A stretch of DNA of 64,000 nucleotides from Nicotiana tabacum. Taxonomy: Eukaryota; Streptophyta; Magnoliopsida; Solanales; Solanaceae. The stretch lies in assembly GCF_000715075.1 (NCBI RefSeq), contig NC_134095.1, forward strand, positions 10,340,722-10,404,721, written 5' to 3'. Below are positions 11,647 to 23,100 of this stretch, in pieces. A model generated the notes under the pieces. That model was not told the DNA's origin. It did not search any database and worked only from the letters and a program-made list of their open reading frames with translations. The translations under genes were made by a program, and so were the position numbers. Numbering within the stretch: position 1 is the stretch's first letter; every line of letters begins with the position of its first letter.

Positions 11647-11776
11647 AAATAATAATAATAAAAAAAAACAACAACAAAAATCAAAATCCAGGAATAATTT
11701 CTCTCTTCTTTGTAAGTATTTTTTTTCTTTCGAAAAAAAAAGAGTTAGTTTACTTCCTTTATTTCTGAGGCCCGAA

Positions 11777-11815
11777 CTATGCGGGTTTGATTCTCACCGG
11801 ATGTGAGATACGTAG
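11777..11815 (+). other. Two-stem hairpin motif, copy 3 (leader of B)
   Basis: Outer stem CTATG (11777-11781) with CGTAG (11811-11815), containing one U-G pair in RNA; TTGAT in place of CTGAT at 11787-11791; inner stem TCTCAC (11792-11797) with GTGAGA (11803-11808), then TA. About 560 bases after copy 2, with a similar flank, so it is probably a local duplicate. Confidence 0.72.
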
Positions 11816-11907
11816 GCAACCCTCATCGGGTCCAACCTCCCATTTTGCTAAAATAGCCAAAAACAAATAATAAATAATAAAAAAAACATGTCAAAATTTT
11901 AATTTTG

Positions 11908-12370
11908 TCATAAATAAGTCGAGTGATGCTGTTTTGTCAAGAATAGCCGAATGTTCCCGAAGGGACGCCAGAAGGCTGACCTTGCATAAACAGCCGCTTT
12001 TTGGGTCATGTTTAAGATTTGGTCCAGTTGACCCCCACAGCCTTAAAAATCTTCGTCCCCGAGGCGTTGAAAGGTCGTGTTTGCAATATTGAGTTTTCTA
12101 TTTTTGAAAAAAATGATAAAAAGAGTCATAAATAAGTCGGGTGATGCTGTTTTTGTCAAAAATAGCCGAATGTTCCCGAAAGGGACGCCGGAAGGCTGAC
12201 TTTGTATAAACAGCCACCTTGGGTCATTTTTTTAGGATTTTGGTCCAGTTGACCCACACAGCCTTAAAAATCTTCGTCCCCAAGGCGTTAAAAGGCCGTG
12301 TTTGCAATATTGAGTTTTCTATTTTGAAAAACGATAAAAAGAGTCATAAATAAGCCGGGATGATGCCCGC
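11908..12370 (+). repeat. 218-bp tandem duplication upstream of gag
   Basis: Unit 1 is 11908-12125, unit 2 is 12126-12343, and a third unit starts at 12344 and stops after about 27 bases. Each opens TCATAAATAAGTCG and contains CCGAATGTTCCCGAA and GTCCAGTTGACCC. Non-coding. Confidence 0.9.
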
Positions 12371-12565
12371 GATCAGAGCAAAAGCATATTAGAAATGGTT
12401 ACTTGCTTAAGAACATTGCATTCCCCAAGGTGCAATTACAATATCTGTTAAGACTCTAACACTGACAAGTTTGTTGTTTTTCCAATCCAATATCAGTTAG
12501 TTTGTTAAAGCGTACTGGCACCGTACCATTATCAAACAAGATCAAAAGGGCCCATACCAGAAAGC

Positions 12566-14395
12566 ATGACTGGTTCAGACAACAGTGTTGAGTCGGAAAA
12601 GACGACAAATCAGATGCTGAAGGAAGCCATGGAAAAAATGGAAAAGATGAGGTTGGAAATGAATGAAATGCAGATAGCCTTAGCTAGAGCCCAAAAGGGG
12701 CAGGAACTACCTGTTACTCCTACTCTCCAGCCAGGACACACGTCAGAATACCCCTTTCCCGGTCCTTCAACGAGTTTCCCAAGCCATCACTACTATCAGG
12801 GAAGAGAGGTCTATGATCCCCAAGCTCCACCACCCAATCAGAATCCTCCTCCACCAAATGTTCCCGTCTTTGTGGCGCCTGCCCCAGCCCCATTGCACAG
12901 ATCGCCTAGCAAGCCATTATTTCAGGCTCACGATACACAATATTACCCCCCTGAACTCACATTCAAAGCACCCGAGCCACATACCTATAATCCCCACTTT
13001 GAGGTCCCGGTGGAGATTGAAAAGCCGGCTAAGAGCCCAGAGCAGGACGTGGTGATGCGGAAATTTAAAAGCCTGGAGCAGTCCTTCAGGAACATGCACG
13101 GGTTAGGCAACCAAGTCAGCGTGGCTTACAAGGATCTATGCCCTTTCCCTGACGTTCAATTACCAGCAGGGTTCAAGATGCCCAAATTCGATCTATACGA
13201 AGGGCATGGCGATCCTATGGCACATCTACGGGGCTTTTGTAGCAAAATGAGGGGAGAGGGGGGCAAAGATGAGCTACTGATAGCTTACTTTGGCCAGAGT
13301 TTGAGCGGTTCGGCATTAGAGTGGTATACAAGACAAGATCCGAGCAGGTGGTACACCTGGGATGATCTGGCACAGGCTTTCGCATGACATTTCCAATACA
13401 ACCTTGAGATAGTCCCAGACTGTCTCACAATGCTAAAGCTAGAGAAGAAACCCGGGGAAAGCTTCCGGGAATTTGGGTTCCGGTGGAGAGAACAGGCAGC
13501 TAGAGTTGATCCTCCGATGAGAGAGGGGGAAATGGTAGACTACTTTCTACAAACTCTAGAGCCAACTTACTTTGGTCACTTGGTGACGTCAGTTGGCAAA
13601 TCCTTCAACGAGGTGGTGAAAATGGGCGGTATGATCGAAGAGGGACTTAAGTCCAACAAAATCCTGAGCTATTCGGCAATTAAGGCAACAACTCAGGCCA
13701 TTCAGAGCGGCACGGAAGGTGTGCTCGGGAAGAAGAAGGGGGAAGAAGTCACAACTGTCGAAGCGGGTACTTGGTCCAGATCTAGAGGTCCTTCACCCTA
13801 CTACCAATCCATACCCCCACAACCTTACTACCCACCAGAGCTGAAATTTTCTGTCCATCATGCCCAAACATATCCCCGAGCTCCACATAATCCACCTCAG
13901 TATTATCCTCCGAACAATGTCCGGTCACATGTCCAACCATCAGGTCACCCCTTATGGCGAGCGCCAGCACCACATAATGCATTCTTGCATTCACAACGTT
14001 TTCGAGCACCCAATGACCCTAGAAAACAGGGGCAGGGAGGGGAACAAAGGCAAAGAAATAGTTTCACACCGATTGGGGAGTCCTACACAAGTTTGTTTAA
14101 AAAGTTAAAGATTTCTGGCCTGATTGAGCCGCTCCTTGGCTATACTCCAGACCCATATGCAAAAGGATTTGATCCTGTTGTACGATGCATGTACCACTCT
14201 AATGTCCAAGGACATAGCATTGAAGATTGTCGTTCTTTGAAAAAGGAAATAGAAAGAATGATTCAGGAAGGGGAAATTGTGATCAATGACAGTGACAGAG
14301 AGCACGCGAATCCTCTTGAGAACTTGTTGACTGATGTTGATGATGCTGAAGTTGGTGATGGTCTTGGCAATGTTGATATAGAGCTCAATGGCTAA
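12566..14395 (+). pseudogene. gag: gag of element B, interrupted by one in-frame TGA
   Basis: Gag forms the particle that packages retrotransposon RNA. One frame of 610 codons runs from ATG 12566 to TAA 14395, broken only by TGA at 13385-13387. The frame is the same on both sides, so this is a point mutation (CGA to TGA would fit cytosine deamination). The N-terminal part has a Met/Glu/Lys-rich helical stretch and then a Pro-rich region. The gag core straddles the stop (landmarks LPAGFKMPKFDLYEGHGDP and GSALEWYTRQDPSRW before it, KPGESFREFGFRWREQAARV after it). A second Pro/Tyr-rich linker follows. Near the C-terminus is a zinc-knuckle-like C-x2-H-x5-H-x4-C (starting CMYH) instead of the usual CCHC, as seen in related Solanaceae gags. 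No pol follows. The stop probably halves the protein unless read through. Confidence 0.85.
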
Positions 14396-16909
14396 AAATG
14401 CCATGCTTGGTAGTTGGAAAGACACTTCATTTTTGGGTCAGCCGGAGAGGATCTTTGATGGCTTATTTCGTTGTCATTTCTGTTGTCTGGATTATTCTTA
14501 GGGTTGTAATCCGAATATTGTCTTGTGTCAAACCCTCTAATTCTTCCATTTTGCCACAATGGTTTGTTTAAGTTTTGTCCAGGTTATTTTAGGATTTTAT
14601 TCTGGTTTGTTTTTGTGTGTTTTGTTATTCAAACCATTTCACCGGTAGTCTAATGCAAAATTCGGTCTTTTATTATTTCCAGTCCTCTTTTCGTTTAGTT
14701 CTTTTATCATTTTGTTCAGCGCCGATTCTAGTGACATGACATGCGCACATAGTTTGGGCCTAATCCTAATAGTTAATCATAAAACTCCGGAAAGGTGATC
14801 AGAACATTTAAAGGAAATAAGGACGGTTTGAGATTATTCGGAGCTCGAGTCATATGGAACTGGGGCAAGTAAAACATAAAGAAAACCGTTAAAAGCAAGA
14901 TTCGCCAAATTGACATAAGGGTCTTCATGATAATGAGAAGTGAGAGTGTCGCCCAACGGTGCTTTAGAAATGACAAATGAAAAAGCAAATGTGCGAATAT
15001 AATTGTCAAGTCCAGCACCATCAGAAGAGGCTACAAATCTTTGTTTAATTGTGTTGTTTGCACTTGGCATGTTTTGAAGACTAGAATGGCGAAGGCGTTT
15101 TGTTCTGCTACCTAAACACTTTATCCTTCGTTACCCCTTTTGAGCCTTATGTATTTTCTTTCATACCCCTCGTTCGGAATCAGTAGCAAAGGTTAGAAAC
15201 ACAAACGTGGAAGAAAAAAAAAGAAAAAGAAAAAAGAAAAGAAAAAGAAAGCAACAAAAACAACAAAAAACAACAAAAGAAAAAAAATGATAACAAAAAC
15301 AAAAGAAAGTCAGAAGAAAATAAAGGAATTGTGGGAACTACGTTTGACCTGATTCCTCAAAGAGGATACGTAGGCGCTTCACGGCTCGGTCATAGGGTGC
15401 ATAATGGCCATAATGGTCATAGTGTGCATAGTAAAAAAAAATATAAATAAATAATCCCCAAGCAAGAAACTGGGGCAAGGGTTGCGCTTGTGGTAAACAA
15501 ATATGGTTCTGAAGGTTGTAATTTTAAACCCCAAATTTATTTTGTTTTTGAGCCTTTAATACCCTTTCTTTCTAGCCTATCCAAAACCCACATTACGGTC
15601 CAAAGAAAGACCTTCTGATCAGTCTTCAAAAGATGTCAAGTCAGACAAATGAGAGTCTTATCGGTGAACATAACACTATGTTCCACAGCAGAAAGGACTC
15701 TAATCCCCAGTAGAGAGAGTCATATCGGCAACACTCCAAATCCCAGCTGGAAAGTGATACAAATGAGAGAGTCTTATCGGTGAAAACCTTCGCGGGCACC
15801 ATAAGGCGATGAAAGCTGAGAGAAAAACCAAAATGAGAGAGGCTTGATAGTGAAAACCCTTCGGGCACTACAAGTCGAATAAGATTGAGAATCAGATGGG
15901 GAGTTGCCAAATGAAGATCTTGAAAGACGATTGACGGCAGAGGATAAGCCACATGCGCATGTCATGATTATTAGAGTCGGTATCTGCGTTTGATAGGTTT
16001 TTATTTATAGTTTCTTTTGTTAAAGAGCCATCTTTTTTCTTTGTCTTTTTATTCTGTTCCCTTTTCATAGAAACATTCCCCAGTAGAGTCTGTTTGGTCA
16101 GAACAAGTGAGAAATGACTTCAAAATCTGCCATCAGCCTTCCAATTATGCAAGACCAGACCCGATTAGAACATCCAAATGGTCTAAATCAAGAAAGGACA
16201 AAGTAAGGAGAACAATGAGCATGATTTGGGAAATTCATACGAGACTAAAAGGTTGGGGAAATGCCAGTTTCCGAGCTATGCTACAAAAGAAGAGGGATAT
16301 CCCCAGCAGACAGGGATTATCCCCAGCAAATAATATCATCCCCAACAAGTTTTGGAACATAGAGCAGGGAAGGAAAAAGGAAAAAGCCATCCCAGTAGGA
16401 GTATCACAACCAACCACCGCGTTTTAAACTAACAAATTTTGTTTGATTTGAAACAGGTAAAGGAAATGGCAATGATGACGGAAATGCATGCCACAAGCGA
16501 TTATCAAACTGGGGCAGAAAATTTTCCTTTCATTTAGAAAATTTTCTGAAAGTCAGGTACCCATTTGGGGAAGAATAAAAGATAGTACCAGTCTCAAGGG
16601 AAGTGGTCTTTGAACCAGTGTTACCCCAGCGTAACAAATTTTAATGAAGGAAGTTGTTCCCCAGCGGACGGAACAAAAGGATGAAACTTATGCTCGAAGA
16701 AGCAAAAGGCCGGCCAGTGCCATTCCCAGCAGCCTTCCGAAGAGTGAAGCACTAGTTTTGAAGAATCAAAATCCCCCAGCAGTGTTATCCTCGACAGCGT
16801 TATCCCCAACTAATAACATTTTATCCCCCAACAGGTAAGTAAATAATTCCCCAACAGTGTTATCCCCGGCAGTTGCGAGGGAAGACAACACAAGTTTTTA
16901 AGGAAATGG
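14396..16909 (+). other. Non-coding 3' internal region of element B, where pol would be expected
   Basis: No retroviral-type domain is visible on either strand. It contains purine-rich runs (15206-15300), AACTGGGGCA motifs (14857, 15466 and 16505), many CCCCAGC-like motifs (16301, 16321, 16624, 16659, 16774) and one hairpin copy. From 16273 it is collinear with the start of element A. Confidence 0.75.
15338..15373 (+). other. Two-stem hairpin motif, copy 4 (after gag of B)
   Basis: Outer stem CTACG (15338-15342) with CGTAG (15369-15373); CTGAT at 15349-15353; inner stem TCCTC (15354-15358) with GAGGA (15362-15366), loop AAA, then TA. Preceded by GAA. Confidence 0.75.
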
Positions 16910-18470
16910 TTCACGCATAGGAGACACACTTCCTAAGTTTAGTTTTACCAATAGGAGACGCACTTCCTAAGTTTAGTTTTACCAATAGGAGACGCACTTC
17001 CTAAGTTTATTTTCAGGCATAGGAGACACACTTCCTAGTTTAAAATCATTAAGGTTTCACCCATAGGAGACGCACTTCCTAAAAGTTTATTTTTACCCTA
17101 GGAGACGCACTTCCTAAGTTATTTTTCCCATAGGAGACGCACTTCCTGAGTTATTTTTACCCATAGGAGACGCACTTTCTAAGTTTAATTTCATGCATAG
17201 GAGACGCACTTCCCAAATTAAGATTTCATGCATAGGAGACGCACTTCCTAGTTTAAAGTCATTAAAGTTTTACCCATAAGAGATGCACTTCCTAAGTTTA
17301 TCTTACCCAGGAGACGCACTTCCTAAGTTTACTTTTACCCCATAGGAGACGCACTTCCTAAGTTTACTTTTACCCCATAGGAGACGCACTTCCTAAGTTC
17401 ATTTTCATGCATAGGAGATGCACTTCCTAAGTTTTATTTCATGCATAGGAGACGCACTTCCTAAATTAAGTTTGTAGGAGACGCACTTCCTAGTTTGAAT
17501 CATTGAAGTTTTCACCCCTAGGAGACGCACTTCCTAGTCTGGGTAGTTCAGGTTATATTTTTGTTTTAGGAGACGCACTTCCTAAATTGAGATTTTTCCA
17601 TTAGGAGACGCACTTCCTATTTGGTTTATTTAAGTTCATTCCTAGGAGATGCACTTCCTAGTTTGAGTCATTGATGTTTCACCCTTAGGAGACGCACTTC
17701 CTAGTCTGGGTAGTTCAAGTTATATTTTTGTTTTAGGAGACACACTTCCTAAATTGAGATTTCACCCTTAGGAGACGCACTTCCTAGTCTGGGTAGTTCA
17801 AGTTATATTTTTGTTTTAGAAGACACACTTCCTAAATTGGGATTTCACCCCCTAGGAGACGCACTTCCTAGTCTGGGTAGTTCAGGTTGTATTGTTATTT
17901 TAGGAGACACACTTCCTAAATTGAGATTTTCTCCTAGGAGACGCACTTCCTAGTCTGGTTCATTTAAGTTCATTCGTGGGAGACACGCTTCCTAGTTCGA
18001 GTCATTGAAGTTTCACCCCTAGGAGACGCACTTCCTAGTCTGGGTTTTTCAGGTTATATTTTTGTTTTAGGAGACGCACTTCCTACATTGAGCTTTCCCA
18101 TAGGAGACACATTTCCTCCTAAGTTGATTTTTCCCATAGGAGACACATTGATTTTTACCCATAGGAGACGCATTTCCTCCTAAGTTTATTTTACCCATAG
18201 GAGACGCATTTCCTCCTAAGTTTATTTTACCCATAGGAGGCACACTTCCTATTCAAGGTCTTTCAAGTTATTCTTTCAGGAGACGCACTTCCTAAACTCA
18301 GATTTTACTCACAGGAGACGCACTTCCTAGTTTTAGTCACTAAAGTTTTTCACCTTTAGGAGACGCACTTCCTAAGTTTGGTTCATTCAGGTTTATGTTA
18401 GTAGACGCATCTGCTAGTCAAAGTTTTTCGGTTTTACACGTGGGAGACGCACATCCTAATCTAGTCTTTA
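16910..18470. repeat. Tandem array with core TAGGAGACGCACTTCCTA (element B)
   Basis: About 40-45 degenerate units with spacers of variable length (roughly 15-45 bases, such as AGTTTAGTTTTACCAA or GTCTGGGTAGTTCAGG). The core is conserved while spacers drift and themselves form higher-order blocks, for example the GTCTGGGTAGTTCA blocks at 17530-18060. Confidence 0.92.
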
Positions 18471-18703
18471 GTTTACTCTCATCATTGCATCAATAATAGA
18501 AGTGGTTTACAATTAACAACTCATAAATATTCCTAGTGCAAACTGGGGCAAAAATTTCGTTTATTTTGTTTACTTTGGTTGCAGGAGCCCGCCTGGAGAA
18601 CAGAGGAATACATTTCAGTCTTTACATTTCAAATGTTGAAGTCGGGAGCCCGCCCGTATAATAGAGCAATACATTTCAGTCTTTAAATTTCAAATTTTTA
18701 AGA
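18471..18703. other. Linker between arrays of element B
   Basis: Includes AACTGGGGCA at 18541 and two units with GGAGCCCGCC near 18584 and 18646, related to 3418-3510 of element A. Confidence 0.7.
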
Positions 18704-19055
18704 TGGGTCTATCCGCCCTCGAATAGGATATTTTGGGTTCATCCGCCCTCGAATAGGATATTTTGGGTTCATCCGCCCTCGAATAGGATATCTCGGGTTC
18801 ATCCGCCCTCGAATAGGACGCCCTCGAATAGGATATTTTGGGTTCATCCGCCCTCGAATAGGATATTTTGGGTTCATCTGCCCTCGAATAGGATATTTTG
18901 GGTTCATCCGCCCTCGAATAGGATATTTTGGGTTCATCCTCCCTCGAAAGGATATTTTGGGTTCATTCGTCCTCGAATAGGATATTTTGGATTTGTCCGC
19001 CCTCAAATAGGATATGTTGGGTCAATCCGCCCTCGAATAGGATTTTGAATTTAAT
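18704..19055. repeat. 30-bp tandem array, about 11-12 copies (element B)
   Basis: The unit combines GGATATTTTGGGTTCATCC with GCCCTCGAATA. Near 18816-18830 one unit is truncated to CGCCCTCGAATAGGA. Homologous to 946-1540 of element A, but located after the GACGCACTTCC array rather than before it. Confidence 0.93.
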
Positions 19056-19975
19056 CCTTCCTCAAAAGGACATTTAATTTATTTCGACCCGAGTAGTCCT
19101 GCTTGTATAAACATTGCCAAAATATATATTTCATAAATCATTGCCAAATGCGTTTTTATTTTTCAAAGATGTTGATTGAGGTCAGGTTCCCCCCTGAAGA
19201 ACGGAAAGGCGTTATCTTTTAAATTTTAATTGAAGTTTTAAATTATAATTGAGGTCAGGTGCCCCCATGAAGAACGGAAAGGCGTTAGCTTTTAATTTGT
19301 TATTGAAGTCAGTAAATCAGAGGAATACGACAAAAAATCCCCAGCAAATCCAAGTTCAGAAATCATAAGGAAGGTAGCAATGGTCCGAAGAAGGGAAGAA
19401 GTAGTTCAAGTTCGGCAATCAGACGCCTACCTGGAGAATAAGAGAATTCACATCAGAACACCATTCAGGTTAGCAACAAAAGAAGCTCGCGACAAGAATG
19501 CGAGTCAACAATCCGAGATGATCAGCAGAAGTTAGTCACAATAAAGAAAAAAAGGGAAGGAAAAAGAAGAAGAAAAAAAGAACAAGAAAGAAAAAAGAAA
19601 AAAGAAAAAAAAGAGAAAGGCAAGAAGTTAATCCAAATACAGAAATGGACAAATGTTCAAGACATAATTGAAGTCACCCGCTTTGCATGGCCTGTCCCGA
19701 TCCAGAAAAACGAAGAAGGATGAACTAGCACCTACAACTAGCAAGGATCAAGGTTCAAATCCAAAAGTCTGTATGAAGTACCGTTCAAAACTCAAGATCA
19801 AGTTTCAGTAGACTCATAGATGGGAATCTTGTAACTAGTAGCTGATAGGCTTAGTTAGTCTTTTTCATGTTTTGATTTTTGATGTAATAGCAGGACCGGA
19901 ACCGGAACCTCGACGGAACAGAATCTCGATCGGCTCTCCACCTCGGCATACTCCATATTCTCATTCACCTCCGAA
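19056..19975 (+). other. Non-coding 3' internal sequence of element B
   Basis: Two about 70-base units with GAGGTCAGGT...CCTGAAGAACGGAAAGG at 19173 and 19249, a CCCCAGC motif at 19339, and a purine-only tract at 19548-19625. No credible coding sequence. Confidence 0.7.
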
Positions 19976-20015
19976 CTACACGTGGCCTGATTCCTTTATA
20001 GCCAAGGATATGTAG
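19976..20015 (+). other. Two-stem hairpin motif, copy 5 (upstream of 3' LTR of B)
   Basis: Outer stem CTACA (19976-19980) with TGTAG (20011-20015); CTGAT at 19987-19991; inner stem TCCTT (19992-19996) with AAGGA (20004-20008), then TA. It lies about 140 bases before the LTR, the same place as copy 1 in element A. Confidence 0.75.
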
Positions 20016-20140
20016 GCGGCTCAGATATCAGGGCTCGGTTACATCCTCTTCCTCTCCTTTAGTTTTAGGCTCTTCAGAGAAGGGTCGGGTCAAAACATGT
20101 CTAGTCGTTCTTTGTCGGAAAACTCTTCGTGTTTCCAGTC

Positions 20141-20153
20141 AAAGAGGGGCAGC
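20141..20153 (+). other. Polypurine tract of element B
   Basis: AAAGAGGGGCAGC, identical to that of element A, directly abuts the 3' LTR. Confidence 0.85.
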
Positions 20154-23100
20154 TGTAGACGTGTGATTTTTGACCCTCCCCGAGATTTTTCATATTTTTG
20201 GCGTAAAATATTTAATTTAGCCTTAATAGAGCTATTTGAGCTAATTTTGACTCTTTAACTTTATTTCGTTACAAAATAAAAAATTACAAAAAAAAGGTAT
20301 ATAAATTTTAGTTTATGTATTTCTCATAAGCTTGAAAAATACAAAACAAATAGTACCTTATTTTTATCTTTATATAATTTTGAAAATTACAAAAAAATAG
20401 TTTCATTATTGTTTTGTAGTCATTTTAAAGTAAAAAAAAAATACAAAAAATAGTATTTTATATTTTTATCTTTATATAAAAACAAAAATTGCAAAAAATA
20501 GTTTTATTAATATTTTGTAGTTATTTTAAATCTTGAAAAAAATACCAAAAATAGTTTTGTTCTAATTGTCAGTCTTATTTTGATAGTTATTTTGCTTATG
20601 TAGGATTGATTAAATAAAATCATGTTCTTATTCTAGGTTCCGGGCAAAGAATAACATTTGGGTTCAAACGACCCATTTTTAGGCCTAAAATTCATACCTA
20701 GCCCATAACAATCCAAACTCAGCACACCTTACACGTAACACAAGATAATGGGGGACAGAACTCTTGGACACCCGTGAGACACGGTCAGATTTTTAGGAAA
20801 AAAGCAAAAAGACTCTCAATTCACGGACACTGGGGACATCTTTTCATGAAAAATGGGAGGAATACACGGGAACACTCACTTTTCTGCTTATTCTTCATTT
20901 TAAAAACACAATACACGAATGAAATGAGGAGGGACTGAAGATATTCTTGGTGAGAGATTTTTGAAAAAACTTAGACATATACACACACCTAACTACTGTT
21001 CGGTGATAGTTTTCCATTTGGAGAACAAAGAAGACGTTCTCTTCGTCTTCTTCGTAAAGGTTAACGACGGAAAAGAACCAAAAGAAACCCTGCTCTTCGA
21101 TTGTCTTCTTCGTAAAGGTTAACGACGGAAAAGAACCAAAAAAAAACCCGACTCCCTCCATCGCGTCCAGCTTCATCAACCAGGAACAGCCACATCAACA
21201 ACCTTCTCCCCCGTTTCTCGTCGTCAATACCACCCCAAACGTCGACCGTGACTGCCTGAAACCGGCGACCACCAGCAGTCCGCCACTCCAGCCATAGTCG
21301 TCTTCTCCACCAGCGACAGTCACACGCAGCAAACGACCATTCCTTCTCCTCCAATTTCCATCGCAACCAGTCGTAAAACCAGCTCCAGCTACACGAAAAA
21401 TAGTAGCTCAAACCCCGTCGTGCTTCGTCTTCCTCACGTGAACCAGTCCGGCGACCCTCCATTAAATCCGGCGACCTTCATTTTGTCTTGAAACAGCCCT
21501 ACCTTGTCCTTATCAAACCTGTTCGAGGTTCGTTGCAGTCGAATCTGAGGTGTCGAGGTTCGTCTACGGTTCATCGCGTTTCGAGTATAACGCTGCCTTG
21601 CGGTTAGTTTTTTAGATTTGTTTGAGGCGTTATTTGGCGTTTTTCTTCGTTTGTTTAAGCAGATTTTTAGTTCTTCCCTGCTCACCAGCAGTCCGCCACT
21701 CCAGCCATAGTCGTCTTCTCCACCAGCGACAGTCACACGCAGCAAACGACCATTCCTTCTCCTCCAATTTCCATCGCAACCAGTCGTAAAACCAGCTCCA
21801 GCTACACGAAAAATAGTAGCTCAAACCCCGTCGTGCTTCGTCTTCCTCACGTGAACCAGTCCGGCGACCCTCCATTAAATCCGGCGACCTTCATTTTGTC
21901 TTGAAACAGCCCTACCTTGTCCTTATCAAACCTGTTCGAGGTTCGTTGCAGTCGAATCTGAGGTGTCGAGGTTCGTCTACGGTTCATCGCGTTTCGAGTA
22001 TAACGCTGCCTTGCGGTTAGTTTTTTAGATTTGTTTGAGGCGTTATTTGGCGTTTTTCTTCGTTTGTTTAAGCAGATTTTTAGTTCTTCCCTGCTCATAT
22101 GTACGTGGTTAATCACTTGTTTGTTTGATATGAGCATATGAGTGAGATTCTGGCAAAAAGATGCATAATCATGCCTAGTTTTATTTTTTGTTTGTTTGTT
22201 TAAATTTTGTTTCTAGTGCTTGTACTATTAAGGAACATTGAAGTTAGGTTATAGATTTATTGTTTTTACGTGATTTTGCTCAGCAGATGTAGTCCAGTGC
22301 AATTCTCTTAGTAGTTGTGTAAATACGGGCTTAAATCTTTGGTGGAAGTAATCCTTTGAAATTAGAATCCGAGGCGTGACATTTAGCAAATTCCATGGAC
22401 CTCGCAAAGTGCAAACGTATAGTTGTTTAGGCGCATGTTTAATAAATATTACTTTCCTAAATTCGGGTGCGCATTTATGTGACCCAAATCCAAATCTCAG
22501 CGGAGTCGAAATATGTCTCTAATCACGGGTACATTGATTGTGACGTGGTTCGAGATGCGTGTCCATGACGTTGCGAATTCCTTTTTAAAAAAATAAGAAT
22601 GAGATGAGCCTCGCCGAATAAAAATACAAAATTGTGGGGCCCTCAGTAAATATTTGCTTTAAAATTGCTTAGACTTCGGGATGGACCGTTTAGCAAAATT
22701 TCACGGCCCTATCCAAAGTAAATGATACGCTAGTTGCTTTAGGCGCGCCTTTAATAATTTAATTTTCTTAAACTCGGGTGCACATTTATGTGACCCAAAT
22801 CGAAATCTCAACGGAGTCAAAGTGTGTCGACGACCACAGGTACATTGATTGTGACGCGGTTCGAGATACATTTTCACAACGTTGCAATTCCCTGTAAGAT
22901 AATAATAATAATAATGAAAGCGGTTAAGAGTTAAAATCTGCACATAAGTCCATATTTATATACAATCAGATAATCAAGCCGAATATGATAGTTGAGCGAC
23001 CGTGCTAGAACCACGGAACTCGGGAATGCCTAACACCTTCTCCCGGATTAACAGAATTCCTTATCCGGATTTTTGGTTCGCGGACTGTAACACATAGTCA

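Larger units (their letters stand above)
10248..12565 (+). other. Long untranslated leader of element B
   Basis: 2.3 kb of non-coding DNA between primer site and gag. It is A-rich, with frequent oligo-A and T-rich patches at 10820-11760, and carries two hairpin motifs, an (AT)n run and a 218-bp tandem duplication. Leaders of this length are usual in Tat/Ogre elements. Confidence 0.75.

Noticed and set aside
11215..20015. Hairpin motif as a hammerhead ribozyme (CTGAT before a stem, GATA after it)
   Set aside because: Lacks the full CUGAUGA box, stem I and a cleavage-site triplet in the right place. The likeness is superficial.
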